Source: Thermoplasmata archaeon
Lineage (GTDB): Archaea; Thermoplasmatota; Thermoplasmata; Thermoplasmatales; Thermoplasmataceae
Reading direction: 5' to 3'
Length of the DNA: 27,215 nucleotides
Assembly: GCA_021811525.1 (NCBI GenBank)
Contig: JAJZOK010000077.1
Coordinates: forward strand, 1-27,215
The notes beneath the pieces are model-generated. The model saw only the letters and a list, made by a program, of their open reading frames with translations, was not told the DNA's origin and ran no database searches. A program made the translations under genes and the position numbers. Position 1 is the first letter of the stretch, and every line of letters starts with the position of its first letter. Positions 7,259-16,650 of the stretch are shown piece after piece.

Positions 7259-7497
7259 TGGATTCCCAACTGCTTCTTTACTTCCTCTGAGGTGTGGGTT
7301 TTCTTCTCTTTCACATCAAGTAGCCCCCTAAGCAGGGAGGCCCTAAAATCCTCAGTGTAAACTCCTTCCTCATCTCCTTCAGGAATTAGTGACATGAGTG
7401 CGTTCAGCAACTCATCGTATGTCATCCTCTTGTATGCTCTTAGCCCATTCAGTTTCTCCCTTGTAGATCGGCTAATTTGTATGGTGGTGTAATCCAT
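7255..7497 (-). CDS. Antitoxin of the RelE-type pair (ribbon-helix-helix N-terminus)
   Basis: This 80-residue protein reads as a DNA-binding ribbon-helix-helix arm (TTIQISRSTREKLNGL then YDELLNALMSL, about 1-38) followed by an acidic linker. The charged C-terminal helix (DFRASLLRGLLDVKEKK, EEVKKQLGIQ) should wrap the toxin. Such proteins repress their own operon together with the toxin. The likely operator is the repeated GTTATA pair just upstream. The first 17 bases of the gene and 43 bases of its promoter recur at 26701-26760 with 80% identity. Confidence 0.8.
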   Translation of the reverse strand: MDYTTIQISRSTREKLNGLRAYKRMTYDELLNALMSLIPEGDEEGVYTEDFRASLLRGLLDVKEKKTHTSEEVKKQLGIQ

Positions 7498-7504
7498 GTA
7501 TATA

Positions 7505-7540
7505 CCCTGTATAACTTATGTATAACGATTATATAATTTT
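7505..7540 (-). promoter_or_regulatory. Toxin-antitoxin promoter and GTTATA direct-repeat operator
   Basis: On the minus strand the TATA-like tataat (about 7529-7537) is followed by GTTATAcataaGTTATAc, two GTTATA units 11 bases apart, directly before the antitoxin ATG at 7497. One helical turn between units suits cooperative binding by a ribbon-helix-helix protein. The arrangement is preserved in the relic at 26.7 kb. Confidence 0.55.
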
Positions 7541-7683
7541 GCCTATCTGGAAATTCCAATATGTTCATCCACACCCAAGGAAAAACAATACCTTTTCTGT
7601 AAGGCTCTTTAATGATCGTTAAGGATACTGATATCACAGAGTTTCATTTTTCATTTAGATTGGAAAATATTCGTTTAAAAGAA

Positions 7684-7709
7684 TAAGCGCATACGGTCAA
7701 GCCCATTAA
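7684..7709 (+). repeat. att-like site between islands A and B
   Basis: This 26-bp sequence is identical to 26517-26542, and its last 16 bases (7694-7709) equal the tRNA-Val 3' end at 115-130. TTCGTTTA lies upstream at 7670 and resembles TTCGCTTA at the same place before the 26.5 kb copy. Only the last third of the tRNA is present, so this is an attachment remnant and not a second tRNA gene. Confidence 0.75.
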
Positions 7710-7773
7710 AACCACTAAAGGATAAAAATAGGTTTTTCTATTGCAGTTAGTAGTATGGCCTAATTCATCGAGT

Positions 7774-8011
7774 ATGTGGGGAGTTAAAGAAATCGGATTT
7801 GGAAAGATGATTCCTCAAACTAATGGTAAGATCTATCCTTGAGAACTCCATTTATTTTAGAACTTTTCTTATTACGAGGGTGTACTCCAAAAGCTTTACA
7901 AATTTTGAGATTGTTAAAAAAGAAGAAAACGGGATAATAATTAGAACGAATTTGCAGTCTCTAACTCAAGACTCTGAGGTGGCTGCCACAGTTTCCACAG
8001 CCTATGATTAA
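7774..8011 (+). pseudogene. Possible frameshifted small gene, unrecognised
   Basis: A frame opening at ATG 7774 (MWGVKEIGFGKMIPQTNGKIYP) stops at TGA 7840-7842. One base out of phase, the reading continues smoothly as ENSIYFRTFLITRVYSKSF and ends in LTQDSEVAATVSTAYD at 8011. That second part is also open from ATG 7823 as a 62-residue frame, so an intact small gene is the alternative. The two halves read naturally when joined, which suggests one frameshifted gene of about 78 codons. I recognise no family. It sits immediately right of the middle att site, where broken cargo is common. It converges with the small membrane gene, the two stops abutting. Confidence 0.35.
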
Positions 8012-8200
8012 TCAGATATATCCCGATGTGATAAGCCCATCCTGTGCACGACGCCAGAGTCTTTCGTTCGTAAATACAAAAAGGACGAATACCGCGAGAA
8101 TTGTCAAATAGACATAACAAAGTGTTAGATACGCGATCAGCGACACCACCATTACCAACAGGGAGAGATTTACAATCGCCATTATAAGAGCCTTGTTCAT
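8012..8200 (-). CDS. Small hypothetical membrane protein
   Basis: This 62-residue protein has two hydrophobic helices, about 3-25 (ALIMAIVNLSLLVMVVSLIAYL) and 27-44 (YVYLTILAVFVLFVF), followed by a basic, probably cytoplasmic tail (NERLWRRAQDG). The ATG at 8200 is preferred over a TTG at 8230 because it has an aggt ribosome-like site before it and starts directly at the first helix. No family is recognised. The 255 bases between its start and treY hold T-rich stretches and the treY promoter but no convincing gene. Confidence 0.5.
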   Translation of the reverse strand: MNKALIMAIVNLSLLVMVVSLIAYLTLCYVYLTILAVFVLFVFTNERLWRRAQDGLITSGYI

Positions 8201-8378
8201 GCTAACCTGACTGGGTGTGAATGCCAGCAACTGATATGGCAGGATTTTTTTGAGGTATCTTTCTTGTCACTTCCCCCTTTTTTCAATCGAATATACCCCA
8301 GAATGTTAAAGTGAACCTAAAACCCATAAAACCCTTTCCTTTTCTTGTTCAAGATGGAGGAGGCCTGTTCTCCATGTT

Positions 8379-8388
8379 TACTTAATAA
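8379..8388 (+). promoter_or_regulatory. Predicted treY promoter (TATA-like tacttaataa)
   Basis: An AT-rich box ttacttaataatt lies about 70 bases before the treY ATG. Transcription would start near 8410 and give a leader of some 45 bases. It is the best TATA candidate in the 225 bp before treY. Confidence 0.4.
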
Positions 8389-8455
8389 TTGTCCAATACC
8401 ATCTGCTTGGACAGTAGTGGTTCTTTTTCTGCTGATCATGAATGAAAAATAAAAA

Positions 8456-11152
8456 ATGAAGCCGTCATGTTCCATGATGGACTATTCGAATACTATCAAC
8501 TCAACCTACCGGATTCAGTTTTCACCTTACTTCACTTTCAGAGATGCAAGCCTGCTTTCAAGCTATTTGAAACACCTGGGGATTTCTCATGTTTATGCCT
8601 CTCCTGTTATGGAGGCAGTGCCGGGAAGCGCACATGGGTACGACGTTACAGATTTTTCAATGATAAGGGAAGAACTCGGTGGGGAAAGCGATCTCATGGT
8701 TTGTGTTAGAGAATTTTCAGAAGAAGGCATAGGGTGGATCCAGGACTTTGTGCCAAACCACATGGCCATGGACACACGGAACCCTTACTTATGGGATGTT
8801 CTGGAAAAGGGCCAGGAATCAAGGTTTGCAAAACTATTCGACATAGATTGGGACCATAGGGGATTCCCGCATAGTAAGTTGTGCTTGCCAATCCTCGAAA
8901 GGCCTTACTTAGGAGAGCTATCAGATGGGAAATTCTCCTTTGCACTTGGAAGGAAACCAGTTCTCAGGTACAATGGACAGGAATTTCCTATTTCCGAGAA
9001 ATCCTATGAATTGCTCCTTGGCCCGGACCTTTCCAAGGATGCGCAAAGACTTTTGTGGGGCAATGAAAAAGGAAAGGTTGTGCGACAGGGCCCGGAATTT
9101 GAAAATGAAAGATCACGCCTGACTGACTTACTCAATGAAAGGATGAAGTTCGTTTCAAATGACGGGGAAGCCGTTCACGAGGTAATTTCACGCCAGAATT
9201 ATCAACTCCGCTACTGGCCGACTTCGGCTAATGAAATCAATTACAGGAGATTTTTTGCGGTTAACGGACTGATCTGTTTAAGGGAGGAAGACCGAGATGT
9301 GTTTAACTTTGTTCACAGCAAGATCCTTTCCCTGCTCAAATCCGGCTCAATGCAAGGTGTGAGGATTGACCACATTGACGGTTTGTTTGATCCTAGGGAA
9401 TACTTAAGAAAACTGAAGGAACAATCGCACGGCACCTACATTGTTGTTGAAAAAATTCTTGAGGAAAGGGAAATGCTGAATGAAGAATGGCAGGCGGAAG
9501 GCACATCAGGTTATGACTTCCTGAGCCAGGTAACATCACTGGCATGCTCGAACGAGAATGCGCTGCGCCTGGACATAATATATGGAAATTTTTCAGGCAT
9601 GGAATTTGAGGAATCCGGAACCGTGCATTCAACAAAGCTGAATATCATTGATACTCTTTTCCCGGCAGTCCTGGACACACTGACTGTCTCTTTCATGAAG
9701 GAAATGAAGAACAAGGCGTACGGTGTGGACCTGACATTTGCAGGCTTAAGGCAGGCTATTAGGGAGATACTTTCAAACACCCCGGTGTACAGGACTTACA
9801 TAACCATGAGAAAAGGGCCTGAAACAGAAATCTCCATTTTCAGGTCAATAATAAATCATTCCCGGTCGACTGCACCCGAACTTGGCTTAGAACTGGACGC
9901 CATTGAAATGTTCATGGGCAGGTATTCGAAGGGAGAGGAACCCCTCAAAGCCTTGCAGCAGATTCAACAATACATGCCTGCCGTTCTCGCCAAATCTGTG
10001 GAGGACACCATATTTTACCGCTACAGCAGGCTCATTTCCCTCAATGAGGTGGGAATGAACCCATTCAGGCATAACCATTCCCCATCCGAATTCCACATGT
10101 TCAACCTGAAAAGAATGGAAAAGCATCCCTTGTCCATGAATGCACTTTCGACTCATGACACAAAGATAAGTGAGGATATCAGGGCGAGAATAAACGTCAT
10201 ATCTGAAGTGCCTGAGGAATGGGAGACCATAATATGGCAAATGCATGACAACAACCCGTTTCTCCAAGAGCTAGAGAGGAATGGCAGTAGCATATCCAGA
10301 AATGAGGAATATTATATCTACGAACTCCTTCTTGGCTCATTTCCCATTTTTCAGGGCGAGTTTGGCAGTTACAGGGAACGGCTGCTGGGCCACGTCACGA
10401 AAGCCCTAAGGGAATCAGGAGCAAACACGGGATGGGATCATCCGGTCATGGAATATGAGCAGAACGTGGAAAAATTTATCGACTCTTTGCTGGAAAGCAG
10501 GTTAAAAGGAGGATTTGCAAATAAATTCTGGAGCCTTCACGATGTTGTCTCCTTCCATGGATTCCTGAACTCCATATCACAAAAGATATTACAATTAACT
10601 TCCCCGGGGGTCCCAGACACATACCAGGGTACTGAGATCTGGTGCCTGAACTTCGTGGACCCAGATAACAGAAGACAGGTAGATTTCCACCGTATGTCGT
10701 CCCTGCTCGAGGAAATCATGGAGGAATCCCTGGAAAACCACGGGATCGTTAAAAGCTATCTCAGGAATTATCAGGACGGAAAGATCAAACTTCTCGTTAC
10801 ATCCCAATTACTGAACCTCAGAAACTCCTTCCCCAATCTCTTCCTTAAAGGGAGTTACTCGCCAATGTCAACCAAGGGTGTGTTCAGTGACAATGTGGTG
10901 GCATTTTCCCGCAAAGATGGAAGCAAAACCATTTTGGTTGCTGTGCCCAGGCTTACTGTCGCAATGGGAAGACAAAAGCTTCCTGTAGGGAACGAATTGT
11001 GGGGTGACACTTCCCTGGCAATACCGGAGTCAATTTCAGGCACATTTGAGGACGTTTTCAACAAGAGGTTATTCAAGCTGTCCCCGGGGCAGGAGATAAA
11101 GGCTGGCGAACTTTTCGAATCGACTCCATTCAGTGTACTCGTGTCAAAATAA
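8456..11152 (+). CDS. treY: Maltooligosyltrehalose synthase TreY (GH13)
   Basis: This enzyme (898 aa) should rearrange the reducing end of a linear alpha-1,4-glucan from alpha-1,4 to alpha,alpha-1,1, making maltooligosyltrehalose in the cytoplasm. The TreY-type start STYRIQFSPYFTF is at 16-28 and GSAHGYDVTDF near 57. GH13 region I is DFVPNHMA (97-104). The nucleophile Asp305 is in RIDHIDGL, the acid/base Glu332 in VVEKIL, and Asp568 in STHDTKISEDIRARI. The TreY signature PGVPDTYQGTE lies near 720. It starts at ATG 8456; ATGs at 8474 and 8477 are equally possible. It precedes treZ by 47 bp on the same strand, the usual pairing. It is longer than the roughly 700-residue Sulfolobus enzyme and nearer to bacterial lengths. 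Confidence 0.95.
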   Translation: MKPSCSMMDYSNTINSTYRIQFSPYFTFRDASLLSSYLKHLGISHVYASPVMEAVPGSAHGYDVTDFSMIREELGGESDLMVCVREFSEEGIGWIQDFVPNHMAMDTRNPYLWDVLEKGQESRFAKLFDIDWDHRGFPHSKLCLPILERPYLGELSDGKFSFALGRKPVLRYNGQEFPISEKSYELLLGPDLSKDAQRLLWGNEKGKVVRQGPEFENERSRLTDLLNERMKFVSNDGEAVHEVISRQNYQLRYWPTSANEINYRRFFAVNGLICLREEDRDVFNFVHSKILSLLKSGSMQGVRIDHIDGLFDPREYLRKLKEQSHGTYIVVEKILEEREMLNEEWQAEGTSGYDFLSQVTSLACSNENALRLDIIYGNFSGMEFEESGTVHSTKLNIIDTLFPAVLDTLTVSFMKEMKNKAYGVDLTFAGLRQAIREILSNTPVYRTYITMRKGPETEISIFRSIINHSRSTAPELGLELDAIEMFMGRYSKGEEPLKALQQIQQYMPAVLAKSVEDTIFYRYSRLISLNEVGMNPFRHNHSPSEFHMFNLKRMEKHPLSMNALSTHDTKISEDIRARINVISEVPEEWETIIWQMHDNNPFLQELERNGSSISRNEEYYIYELLLGSFPIFQGEFGSYRERLLGHVTKALRESGANTGWDHPVMEYEQNVEKFIDSLLESRLKGGFANKFWSLHDVVSFHGFLNSISQKILQLTSPGVPDTYQGTEIWCLNFVDPDNRRQVDFHRMSSLLEEIMEESLENHGIVKSYLRNYQDGKIKLLVTSQLLNLRNSFPNLFLKGSYSPMSTKGVFSDNVVAFSRKDGSKTILVAVPRLTVAMGRQKLPVGNELWGDTSLAIPESISGTFEDVFNKRLFKLSPGQEIKAGELFESTPFSVLVSK

Positions 11153-11159
11153 GCCCATT

Positions 11160-11188
11160 GCAGGAATAATTACATATTGAATTCCTGC
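11160..11188 (+). promoter_or_regulatory. Hairpin between treY and treZ
   Basis: The perfect 8-bp arms GCAGGAAT (11160-11167) and ATTCCTGC (11181-11188) enclose a 13-base AT-rich loop and are followed by ccttttaggt and the treZ ATG at 11200. It could pause or end part of the transcription after treY, protect a processed end, or cover the treZ ribosome site. The function is inferred only from place and shape. Confidence 0.45.
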
Positions 11189-11199
11189 CTTTTAGGTAT

Positions 11200-12978
11200 A
11201 TGTCTGAACCAAAATACAGCTTCGCCCCATCGAAAGAAGGGAACAATTTCAGGATCGCCACTTTCTCGCCTGAAAAGGAAGTATCCCTATGGGTTGACGG
11301 ACAGATCAAATCAATGAAGAAAACCAACGAAGGCTTCTGGGAAACAGAAATAAGCCTGGAATTCACAAGCTCCCTTTACGGTTTTATGGTAAATGGGGAA
11401 GGCCCCTATCCTGACCCGGGAGGACGTTTCATGCCGGATGGCATAGGTGGGTTATCACAGCTGATTGGTATGGATTCCTATGGCTGGATAAACAATAATT
11501 GGACAGGCCTTCCCGTTGAGAAATACATCATTGAGGAAGTTCATGTGGGGACCTACACAGAACCTGGAACATATTCTGGTATGGAACAGCGCCTGGAGCA
11601 TCTTTCAAACCTCGGTGTTACTGCAGTGGAAATAATGCCAGTTGCGCAATTTTACGGCAGCAGGAACTGGGGATACGATGGAGTTTATCTCTACTCCCCA
11701 CACTTTGGTTATGGGACCCCAGATCAACTGAAGCATCTTGTGGATGCCATCCATGGCCGAGGCATGTGTGCAGTTCTCGATGTGGTATACAACCACAGCG
11801 GCCCTTTGGGCAACTATCTTGACAAGTATGCCCAATACCATAACACGGGTTATAGCACTCCATGGGGTAACTGTTTCAACCTGGACGGGCCGGGTTCTGA
11901 CGGTATACGGGAATACATTCTCCAGAATGCTATCTTCTGGCTCTCGGAATTCAGGTTTGATGCCTTGAGGCTGGATGCTGTGCATGGGATTGTTGATCAT
12001 TCCCCACTCCACATCCTCAAGGAAATGGCACTGCGTGTGGAAAACCTAGAGAGGGAAACCGGGAGAATAATCAATCTTATAGCTGAAAGCGACAGCAACG
12101 ACAGGATGCTTGCTAAAGAGATTTCAAAATGCGGGACGGGCATGGATGCACAGTGGAACGATGACTTCCATCATGTTGTCCACACCGCACTTACTGGGGA
12201 AAAGGAAGGGTATTACATGGACTACGGCGCTGAAGATGAAATTTCCACCGTCATGAACAGCGGGTTTCTTTACCAGGGACAGTATTCCAGGTACCTTAAG
12301 AGGCGACGCGGAACTGTGTGGGACAACCATAAGAGCAACCTGATTGTATGTTCCCAGAATCATGATCAGATAGGGAACCGTGCCCATGGCGAGCGCCTCA
12401 TATCTATTGCCGGGGAAGGCAAGGCCAGGCTGGCAGCACTTCTCACAATAATGTCACCGTTCACGCCGCTTCTCTTCATGGGGGAGGAGACAGGCGAGCG
12501 TTCACCATTCCTCTTCTTTATGCAGACCGAGGACAGTGATTTTGCAAGGGCCGTCTACCAGGGAAGGAAAGATGAATTCAAGAGGTTCAGGTGGAACGAC
12601 ACCCCGGATCCATCCAGCTTTGGCACGTTCCTGGAATCAAAGATAAAATGGGATAGGCTAAACGGAAAGGATGCCGGCGATTTCCTGAATCTCTATTCAC
12701 GACTGATTTCGCTACGGAAATCATATGTTTTGCCAAGAAGGGATGAATTCAGTTGCAAAATGGGCAAGAACCGAGTACTGGAGATCATGTACGGAAAAGG
12801 GCTGCTGATGTTGGCCTCCTTCAATGAAAACACAGTGGTAATGAAGGCTCCCGACAATGGCTGGAAACTGGTTCTGGAAACCTCGAATGGGGGAAACACG
12901 GTTCGAAGAACTGCAGATACCGGAACTTTTGTTCTGGAGCCATTCAGCGGTGCAATATTCATCAACGAGGAAACTTGA
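11200..12978 (+). CDS. treZ: Maltooligosyltrehalose trehalohydrolase TreZ (GH13)
   Basis: This 592-residue enzyme should cut maltooligosyltrehalose to free trehalose, completing the TreY reaction. An N-terminal beta domain (about 1-90, FSPEKEVSLWVDG...) precedes the barrel. Catalytic-barrel motifs are EEVHVGTYT near 110, DVVYNHSGPLGNYL near 194, nucleophile Asp259 in LRLDAVHG, acid/base Glu296 in LIAESDSND, and Asp389 in SQNHDQIGNR. The last two motifs are typical of TreZ. Length fits the family (about 550-600). ATG 11200 has tttaggtat just before it. Its 3' end overlaps the convergent treX by 17 bp, so both transcripts may interfere. Confidence 0.95.
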   Translation: MSEPKYSFAPSKEGNNFRIATFSPEKEVSLWVDGQIKSMKKTNEGFWETEISLEFTSSLYGFMVNGEGPYPDPGGRFMPDGIGGLSQLIGMDSYGWINNNWTGLPVEKYIIEEVHVGTYTEPGTYSGMEQRLEHLSNLGVTAVEIMPVAQFYGSRNWGYDGVYLYSPHFGYGTPDQLKHLVDAIHGRGMCAVLDVVYNHSGPLGNYLDKYAQYHNTGYSTPWGNCFNLDGPGSDGIREYILQNAIFWLSEFRFDALRLDAVHGIVDHSPLHILKEMALRVENLERETGRIINLIAESDSNDRMLAKEISKCGTGMDAQWNDDFHHVVHTALTGEKEGYYMDYGAEDEISTVMNSGFLYQGQYSRYLKRRRGTVWDNHKSNLIVCSQNHDQIGNRAHGERLISIAGEGKARLAALLTIMSPFTPLLFMGEETGERSPFLFFMQTEDSDFARAVYQGRKDEFKRFRWNDTPDPSSFGTFLESKIKWDRLNGKDAGDFLNLYSRLISLRKSYVLPRRDEFSCKMGKNRVLEIMYGKGLLMLASFNENTVVMKAPDNGWKLVLETSNGGNTVRRTADTGTFVLEPFSGAIFINEET

Positions 12979-15103
12979 GTTCCTTGAGGATCGCGGAACT
13001 CCCTCTCTCCAGTGTTATTTTCTTCCAGTCCATTCTAATAGGGTATTTCCGCGTATTTTCCGGTATAGAGTCTATGAGTATTTCCTGCCCGGACCAATGA
13101 TCAGGTACTGAAAATTCTATAGCTTCCGAGGTCGGGTTGAAAAGGATCAGCAGGTCGTCTCCAAGTATTTCCTCCTCATAGCCCGTTTCTTCAATGCCAA
13201 CACCGGAAAGAAGCACGCCCAGAGCGTTGTCTGCCGGGGTTTCCCAATCTACCTGGGCAAGTTCTGTACCATCCGGCCTGATCCAGACTACATCCTTTGA
13301 ATCCGTTCCCTGTATAATCTCACCACGGAAGAAGTTCCTTCTCCTGAGTGCATGGTACCTCATTCTGAGGCCGATCATCCGTTTTGTGAATTCCAGCAGG
13401 GATGCCTTGCTTTCGTCGAGTTCCCAGTTGTACCAGCTAATTTCATTATCCTGGCAGTAGGCGTTATTGTTGCCCTGCTGGGTCCGGCTTATCTCGTCGC
13501 CACCAAGGATCATGGGTGCACCCTGTGATGTGAGAAGGGTTATGAGAAAATTCCTTTTCCTCTTTTCCCTCTCCCTTATCACGGATGTATCATCAGTTTC
13601 CCCTTCAATTCCGAAATTTTCACTGATGTTATCGTCAGTTCCGTCCCTGTTGCCCTCCTGGTTTGGCTCGTTGTGTTTCTCAGAATAGGATACCAGGTCA
13701 TGAAGTGTAAAACCGTCATGAGACGTAACATAATTGATACTTGAATGAGGTTTCCTGCCATTGGTCTCGTAGAGATCAGGTGAACCGGAAAAACGGGTGG
13801 CAAAAGCACCTAGGTGGTTTCCGTCGTTTCTCCAGTAATGCCGCATCCTGTCCCTGTATTTGCCATTCCATTCAGCCCACAGCAGGGGAAATTGCCCTAC
13901 AAGATATCCTCCCGGCCCAATGTCCCATGGTTCAGCGATGAGTTTTACCCTGGAAATCACAGGATCCTGGTGGATGATATTGAAGAATGCCGATAGCTGG
14001 TCCACTTCTTGCAGCTGCCTGGCAAGAGTTGCGGCAAGATCAAACCGGAAGCCGTCAACGTGCATTTCCTGCACCCAGTACCTGAGGCTGTCCATTATGA
14101 GCTGAAGCACCTGGGGCTGCCTGGCATCAAGGCTGTTTCCCGTTCCCGTGAAATCATTGTAAAACCTTGGATTTTCTGAGTTGACCCTATAATAATTGAA
14201 GTTGTCTATGCCCTTGAAACTCAGGGTAGGCCCAAGGTGGTTTCCCTCGCCGGTGTGGTTGTAGACCACGTCGAGAATCACTTCGATGTTATTTTCATGA
14301 AGTTTTCTCACCATGCTCTTGAACTCATTTATCTGTGCACCGGGTGTTGTCCCGGAAGAATATGAAGATTCAGGCGCAAAATACCCAATGGTGTTATATC
14401 CCCAGTAATTGGTAAGTCCGCTCTGAAGTAGTTCCCTCGAATCTACTTTTTCGTGTACAGGCAGAAGTTCCACCGCCGATATTCCAAGATCCTTCAGGTA
14501 CTGGATTTTTGCATCGGAAGCAAGGCCGCCATAGGTGCCCCTAAGGGGCTCGTCTATCTCTCTGGCCAGTTTGCTTATGCCTTTCACATGGGTTTCGTAA
14601 ATGACAGTCCTGTTCCATGGGAGCTTTGGGTGCCTGTCCCCGTCCCATTCAAAATGATCGTCTGCAACAACCGACTTTGGAACAAATCCAGCGTCGTCTA
14701 TGGTGTTGAAGCTAAGGTCTTCTTCCGGGTTTCCAATAATGTATCCAAAGATGTCATCTGTAAATTTGAAGTTCCCGTTGATGGCCTTTGCGTATGGATC
14801 GAGCAGGAGTTTGTTGCTGTTGAATCTGTGGCCCTGCTCGGGATGATATGGGCCATCCACACGGTACCCATATGGTGTTCCGGGTTCAAGGCCTGAAACA
14901 AATGCGTGCCATACGAAATTATCCTTCTCCCTGAATTCTATAGTTTCACTGGGGTACTTGTCATCCGGCCTCTTGAAAAGCTCAAGGGTAACTCCTGTGG
15001 CAAATTCAGAAAACAGGGCAAAATTCACTCCGGTGCTCGTGGCTGTTGCACCCTGTGGATATGCATTGCCCAGCCTTATTTTGTGGGTATATTCCATTAA
15101 CAT
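12962..15103 (-). CDS. treX: Glycogen debranching enzyme TreX (GH13, isoamylase type)
   Basis: This enzyme (713 aa) should hydrolyse alpha-1,6 branches of glycogen-like glucan to give linear chains for TreY. An N-terminal CBM48-like domain (about 8-110, [23 protein letters not shown]) leads into the barrel. Motifs are [12 protein letters not shown] (278-289), nucleophile Asp355 in [13 protein letters not shown], acid/base Glu391 in [13 protein letters not shown] and Asp463 in [17 protein letters not shown], the isoamylase/TreX pattern. ATG 15103 or 15097 could start it. A TATA box about 24 bp before 15103 implies a leaderless message. It follows maltokinase on the same strand but has this promoter of its own. 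Confidence 0.95.
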   Translation of the reverse strand: MLMEYTHKIRLGNAYPQGATATSTGVNFALFSEFATGVTLELFKRPDDKYPSETIEFREKDNFVWHAFVSGLEPGTPYGYRVDGPYHPEQGHRFNSNKLLLDPYAKAINGNFKFTDDIFGYIIGNPEEDLSFNTIDDAGFVPKSVVADDHFEWDGDRHPKLPWNRTVIYETHVKGISKLAREIDEPLRGTYGGLASDAKIQYLKDLGISAVELLPVHEKVDSRELLQSGLTNYWGYNTIGYFAPESSYSSGTTPGAQINEFKSMVRKLHENNIEVILDVVYNHTGEGNHLGPTLSFKGIDNFNYYRVNSENPRFYNDFTGTGNSLDARQPQVLQLIMDSLRYWVQEMHVDGFRFDLAATLARQLQEVDQLSAFFNIIHQDPVISRVKLIAEPWDIGPGGYLVGQFPLLWAEWNGKYRDRMRHYWRNDGNHLGAFATRFSGSPDLYETNGRKPHSSINYVTSHDGFTLHDLVSYSEKHNEPNQEGNRDGTDDNISENFGIEGETDDTSVIREREKRKRNFLITLLTSQGAPMILGGDEISRTQQGNNNAYCQDNEISWYNWELDESKASLLEFTKRMIGLRMRYHALRRRNFFRGEIIQGTDSKDVVWIRPDGTELAQVDWETPADNALGVLLSGVGIEETGYEEEILGDDLLILFNPTSEAIEFSVPDHWSGQEILIDSIPENTRKYPIRMDWKKITLERGSSAILKELKFPR

Positions 15104-15122
15104 ATTGTGATGGTGGAACAGT

Positions 15123-15130
15123 TATTTAAG
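15123..15130 (-). promoter_or_regulatory. TATA box of treX
   Basis: On the minus strand cttaaata is centred about 24 bases before the treX ATG at 15103. That is the normal distance from an archaeal TATA box to the transcription start, so the message should be leaderless. It lies in the 95-bp gap after the mak stop, which otherwise holds nothing evident. Confidence 0.6.
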
Positions 15131-15198
15131 CTTATCAGGCAATGAAATGACCTGCAGGCGAGACTGCATTTCTGCATTGGCCCACTGAAAAGTTCGCA

Positions 15199-16650
15199 TT
15201 AGCCATGGAGAAGGGCATTGAGCGCAGACATCGGGACCCACGAGAAAGAAGGACGGTTCCTTATTTCGTAAAGTACCTCATAAAGTGCTTTTTCCGCCAC
15301 AAAGAATCTCAGAACAGAATTCCTCATGGGCAAATCCTGGGGGAGGTAGGGGCTTTCAGGGGCATAGGACCTGAAATATGAATCCAGTAACTTTTGCACA
15401 AGGTTGTTCTTGAGACTCTGCGCATGAGTTCCAGGGCCGCTTTTATTCTCAAGGCTTGAGGCTGCTATTTCCACTGCGTAATCAATAGACCTCACCATTC
15501 CTCCCAGGTCCTTCATGGGCATGAACTTGCTTTTCCTGTAGTCAATGGGCCTCATGGGTTCACCTTCGAAATCAATGACATAAAAATTGCCCTCGGATAA
15601 AAGCGTCTGGCCAAGATGGTAGTCCCCATGTATCCTGGTTTTGTATATGTTTAGACTGACCAGTCGTTCCAGTGGCTCTGCGAATGAGTGGATAGAATCC
15701 CTTTTGCGCAGCAATTGTTCCGCAAAATCGGAATTTCCCCCGGTGAGGTGTTTACCATATGCTTCTATTGCCTTCATCGCTGAATCCAGAATCCAGAGGA
15801 AGTCGCTGGACCATTTCTTTGTATCGTGCCAGGTTATGGGTTCCGGAGCAAACTCGTGATTTTTGGTGTATCTGGAGAAGCAGTTGTGCATTCCTGCAGT
15901 GGCGTTCCCCAATATTTCCATGTGTTCAAGGAGAGATTTCTCAAGCCTGGAAGCCACATTATGTTCCCCGGAAGCATGGTGGCCAAGTATAGATTCAACC
16001 ATCATTTTGGCCATGCTGAATCCATCACAGGTGTTGGGGATAAATCTGGTAAGAGTGCCTGCATGATATACCTTTCCCCCTGATTCAATTGAAAGCTTTG
16101 CCACAGGTTCAGGCACCCACTGGAAACTGCATTCACATTTCAGGTAAGAGCAGGCCGAATAGTCAGGGTTTTCACCTTCAGATAGTTTCCTGAAACTTTT
16201 GTAGATGAATTTATCACCAATGACCACGGAGCTGTTGCTCTGCTCAGTATTTATTGGCTTCAGGCTTTCCGTGGACAAAGGGATTTTTTCAGAGTTCTCA
16301 TTGCAGGTTCCTTTCATGTGCCCTTTCTCAAGCTCTATTCTTCCGCCTTGAAGCATAGCATCCTGAACCAGTGAGATAAACTGGAGGCTTGAAGAGGCAT
16401 CAGTGCATGGCTGGGAGTAATCTTTGCCGGCATTCTGCGGGAGAAAGTAGGTTTCCGTGTTCCCGTCATCATATGTTACTTGGACTAATGCGAGGATTAA
16501 ACCCTCCCATGACGGGTCCGCCCCATAGTCCAGTAGATCTGTCCGGACAATGGATTTGCCCTTCCCTGAAAACCATCGGGATTTCTCCAGGATTCCGGGG
16601 AGATGCGGAGCCACTGTTTTCATGTACCATTCTGAGGTTCCCGGGTTCAT
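15199..16650 (-). CDS. mak: Maltokinase (Mak/Pep2-type)
   Basis: This protein (483 aa) should phosphorylate maltose with ATP to alpha-maltose 1-phosphate, the donor for GlgE. The N-terminal cap carries KSRWFSGKG (23-31), the counterpart of the family's RWFGGKG. FIYKSFRKL (148-156) supplies the candidate ATP-site lysine Lys151. The catalytic loop is HGDYHLGQ (341-348) with Asp343, and the metal-binding motif is VIDFEGEP with Asp360. MKDLGGMVRSIDYA (379-392) completes the typical maltokinase C-lobe. Length is typical (about 450-490). Its ATG overlaps the TreS stop by 4 bases, so it is translationally coupled. In some bacteria TreS and Pep2 are fused; here they are separate. Confidence 0.93.
   Translation of the reverse strand: MNPGTSEWYMKTVAPHLPGILEKSRWFSGKGKSIVRTDLLDYGADPSWEGLILALVQVTYDDGNTETYFLPQNAGKDYSQPCTDASSSLQFISLVQDAMLQGGRIELEKGHMKGTCNENSEKIPLSTESLKPINTEQSNSSVVIGDKFIYKSFRKLSEGENPDYSACSYLKCECSFQWVPEPVAKLSIESGGKVYHAGTLTRFIPNTCDGFSMAKMMVESILGHHASGEHNVASRLEKSLLEHMEILGNATAGMHNCFSRYTKNHEFAPEPITWHDTKKWSSDFLWILDSAMKAIEAYGKHLTGGNSDFAEQLLRKRDSIHSFAEPLERLVSLNIYKTRIHGDYHLGQTLLSEGNFYVIDFEGEPMRPIDYRKSKFMPMKDLGGMVRSIDYAVEIAASSLENKSGPGTHAQSLKNNLVQKLLDSYFRSYAPESPYLPQDLPMRNSVLRFFVAEKALYEVLYEIRNRPSFSWVPMSALNALLHG

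Noticed and set aside
8354..8452. A 32-codon frame (MEEACSPCLLNNCPIP...) ending 3 bases before the treY ATG, with three cysteines and a hydrophobic tail; possible leader peptide.
   Set aside because: The best TATA box (8379-8388) lies inside it, so it would probably not be transcribed whole, and no conservation can be shown.
11151..11159. aagcccatt after treY, resembling part of the att core.
   Set aside because: Only nine bases match and the cggtc part is missing; a match of this length is expected by chance in 27 kb.
14453..14896. Long plus-strand frame of 147 codons opposite treX.
   Set aside because: It is a shadow of the strongly supported treX gene; its translation shows no motif or normal composition.
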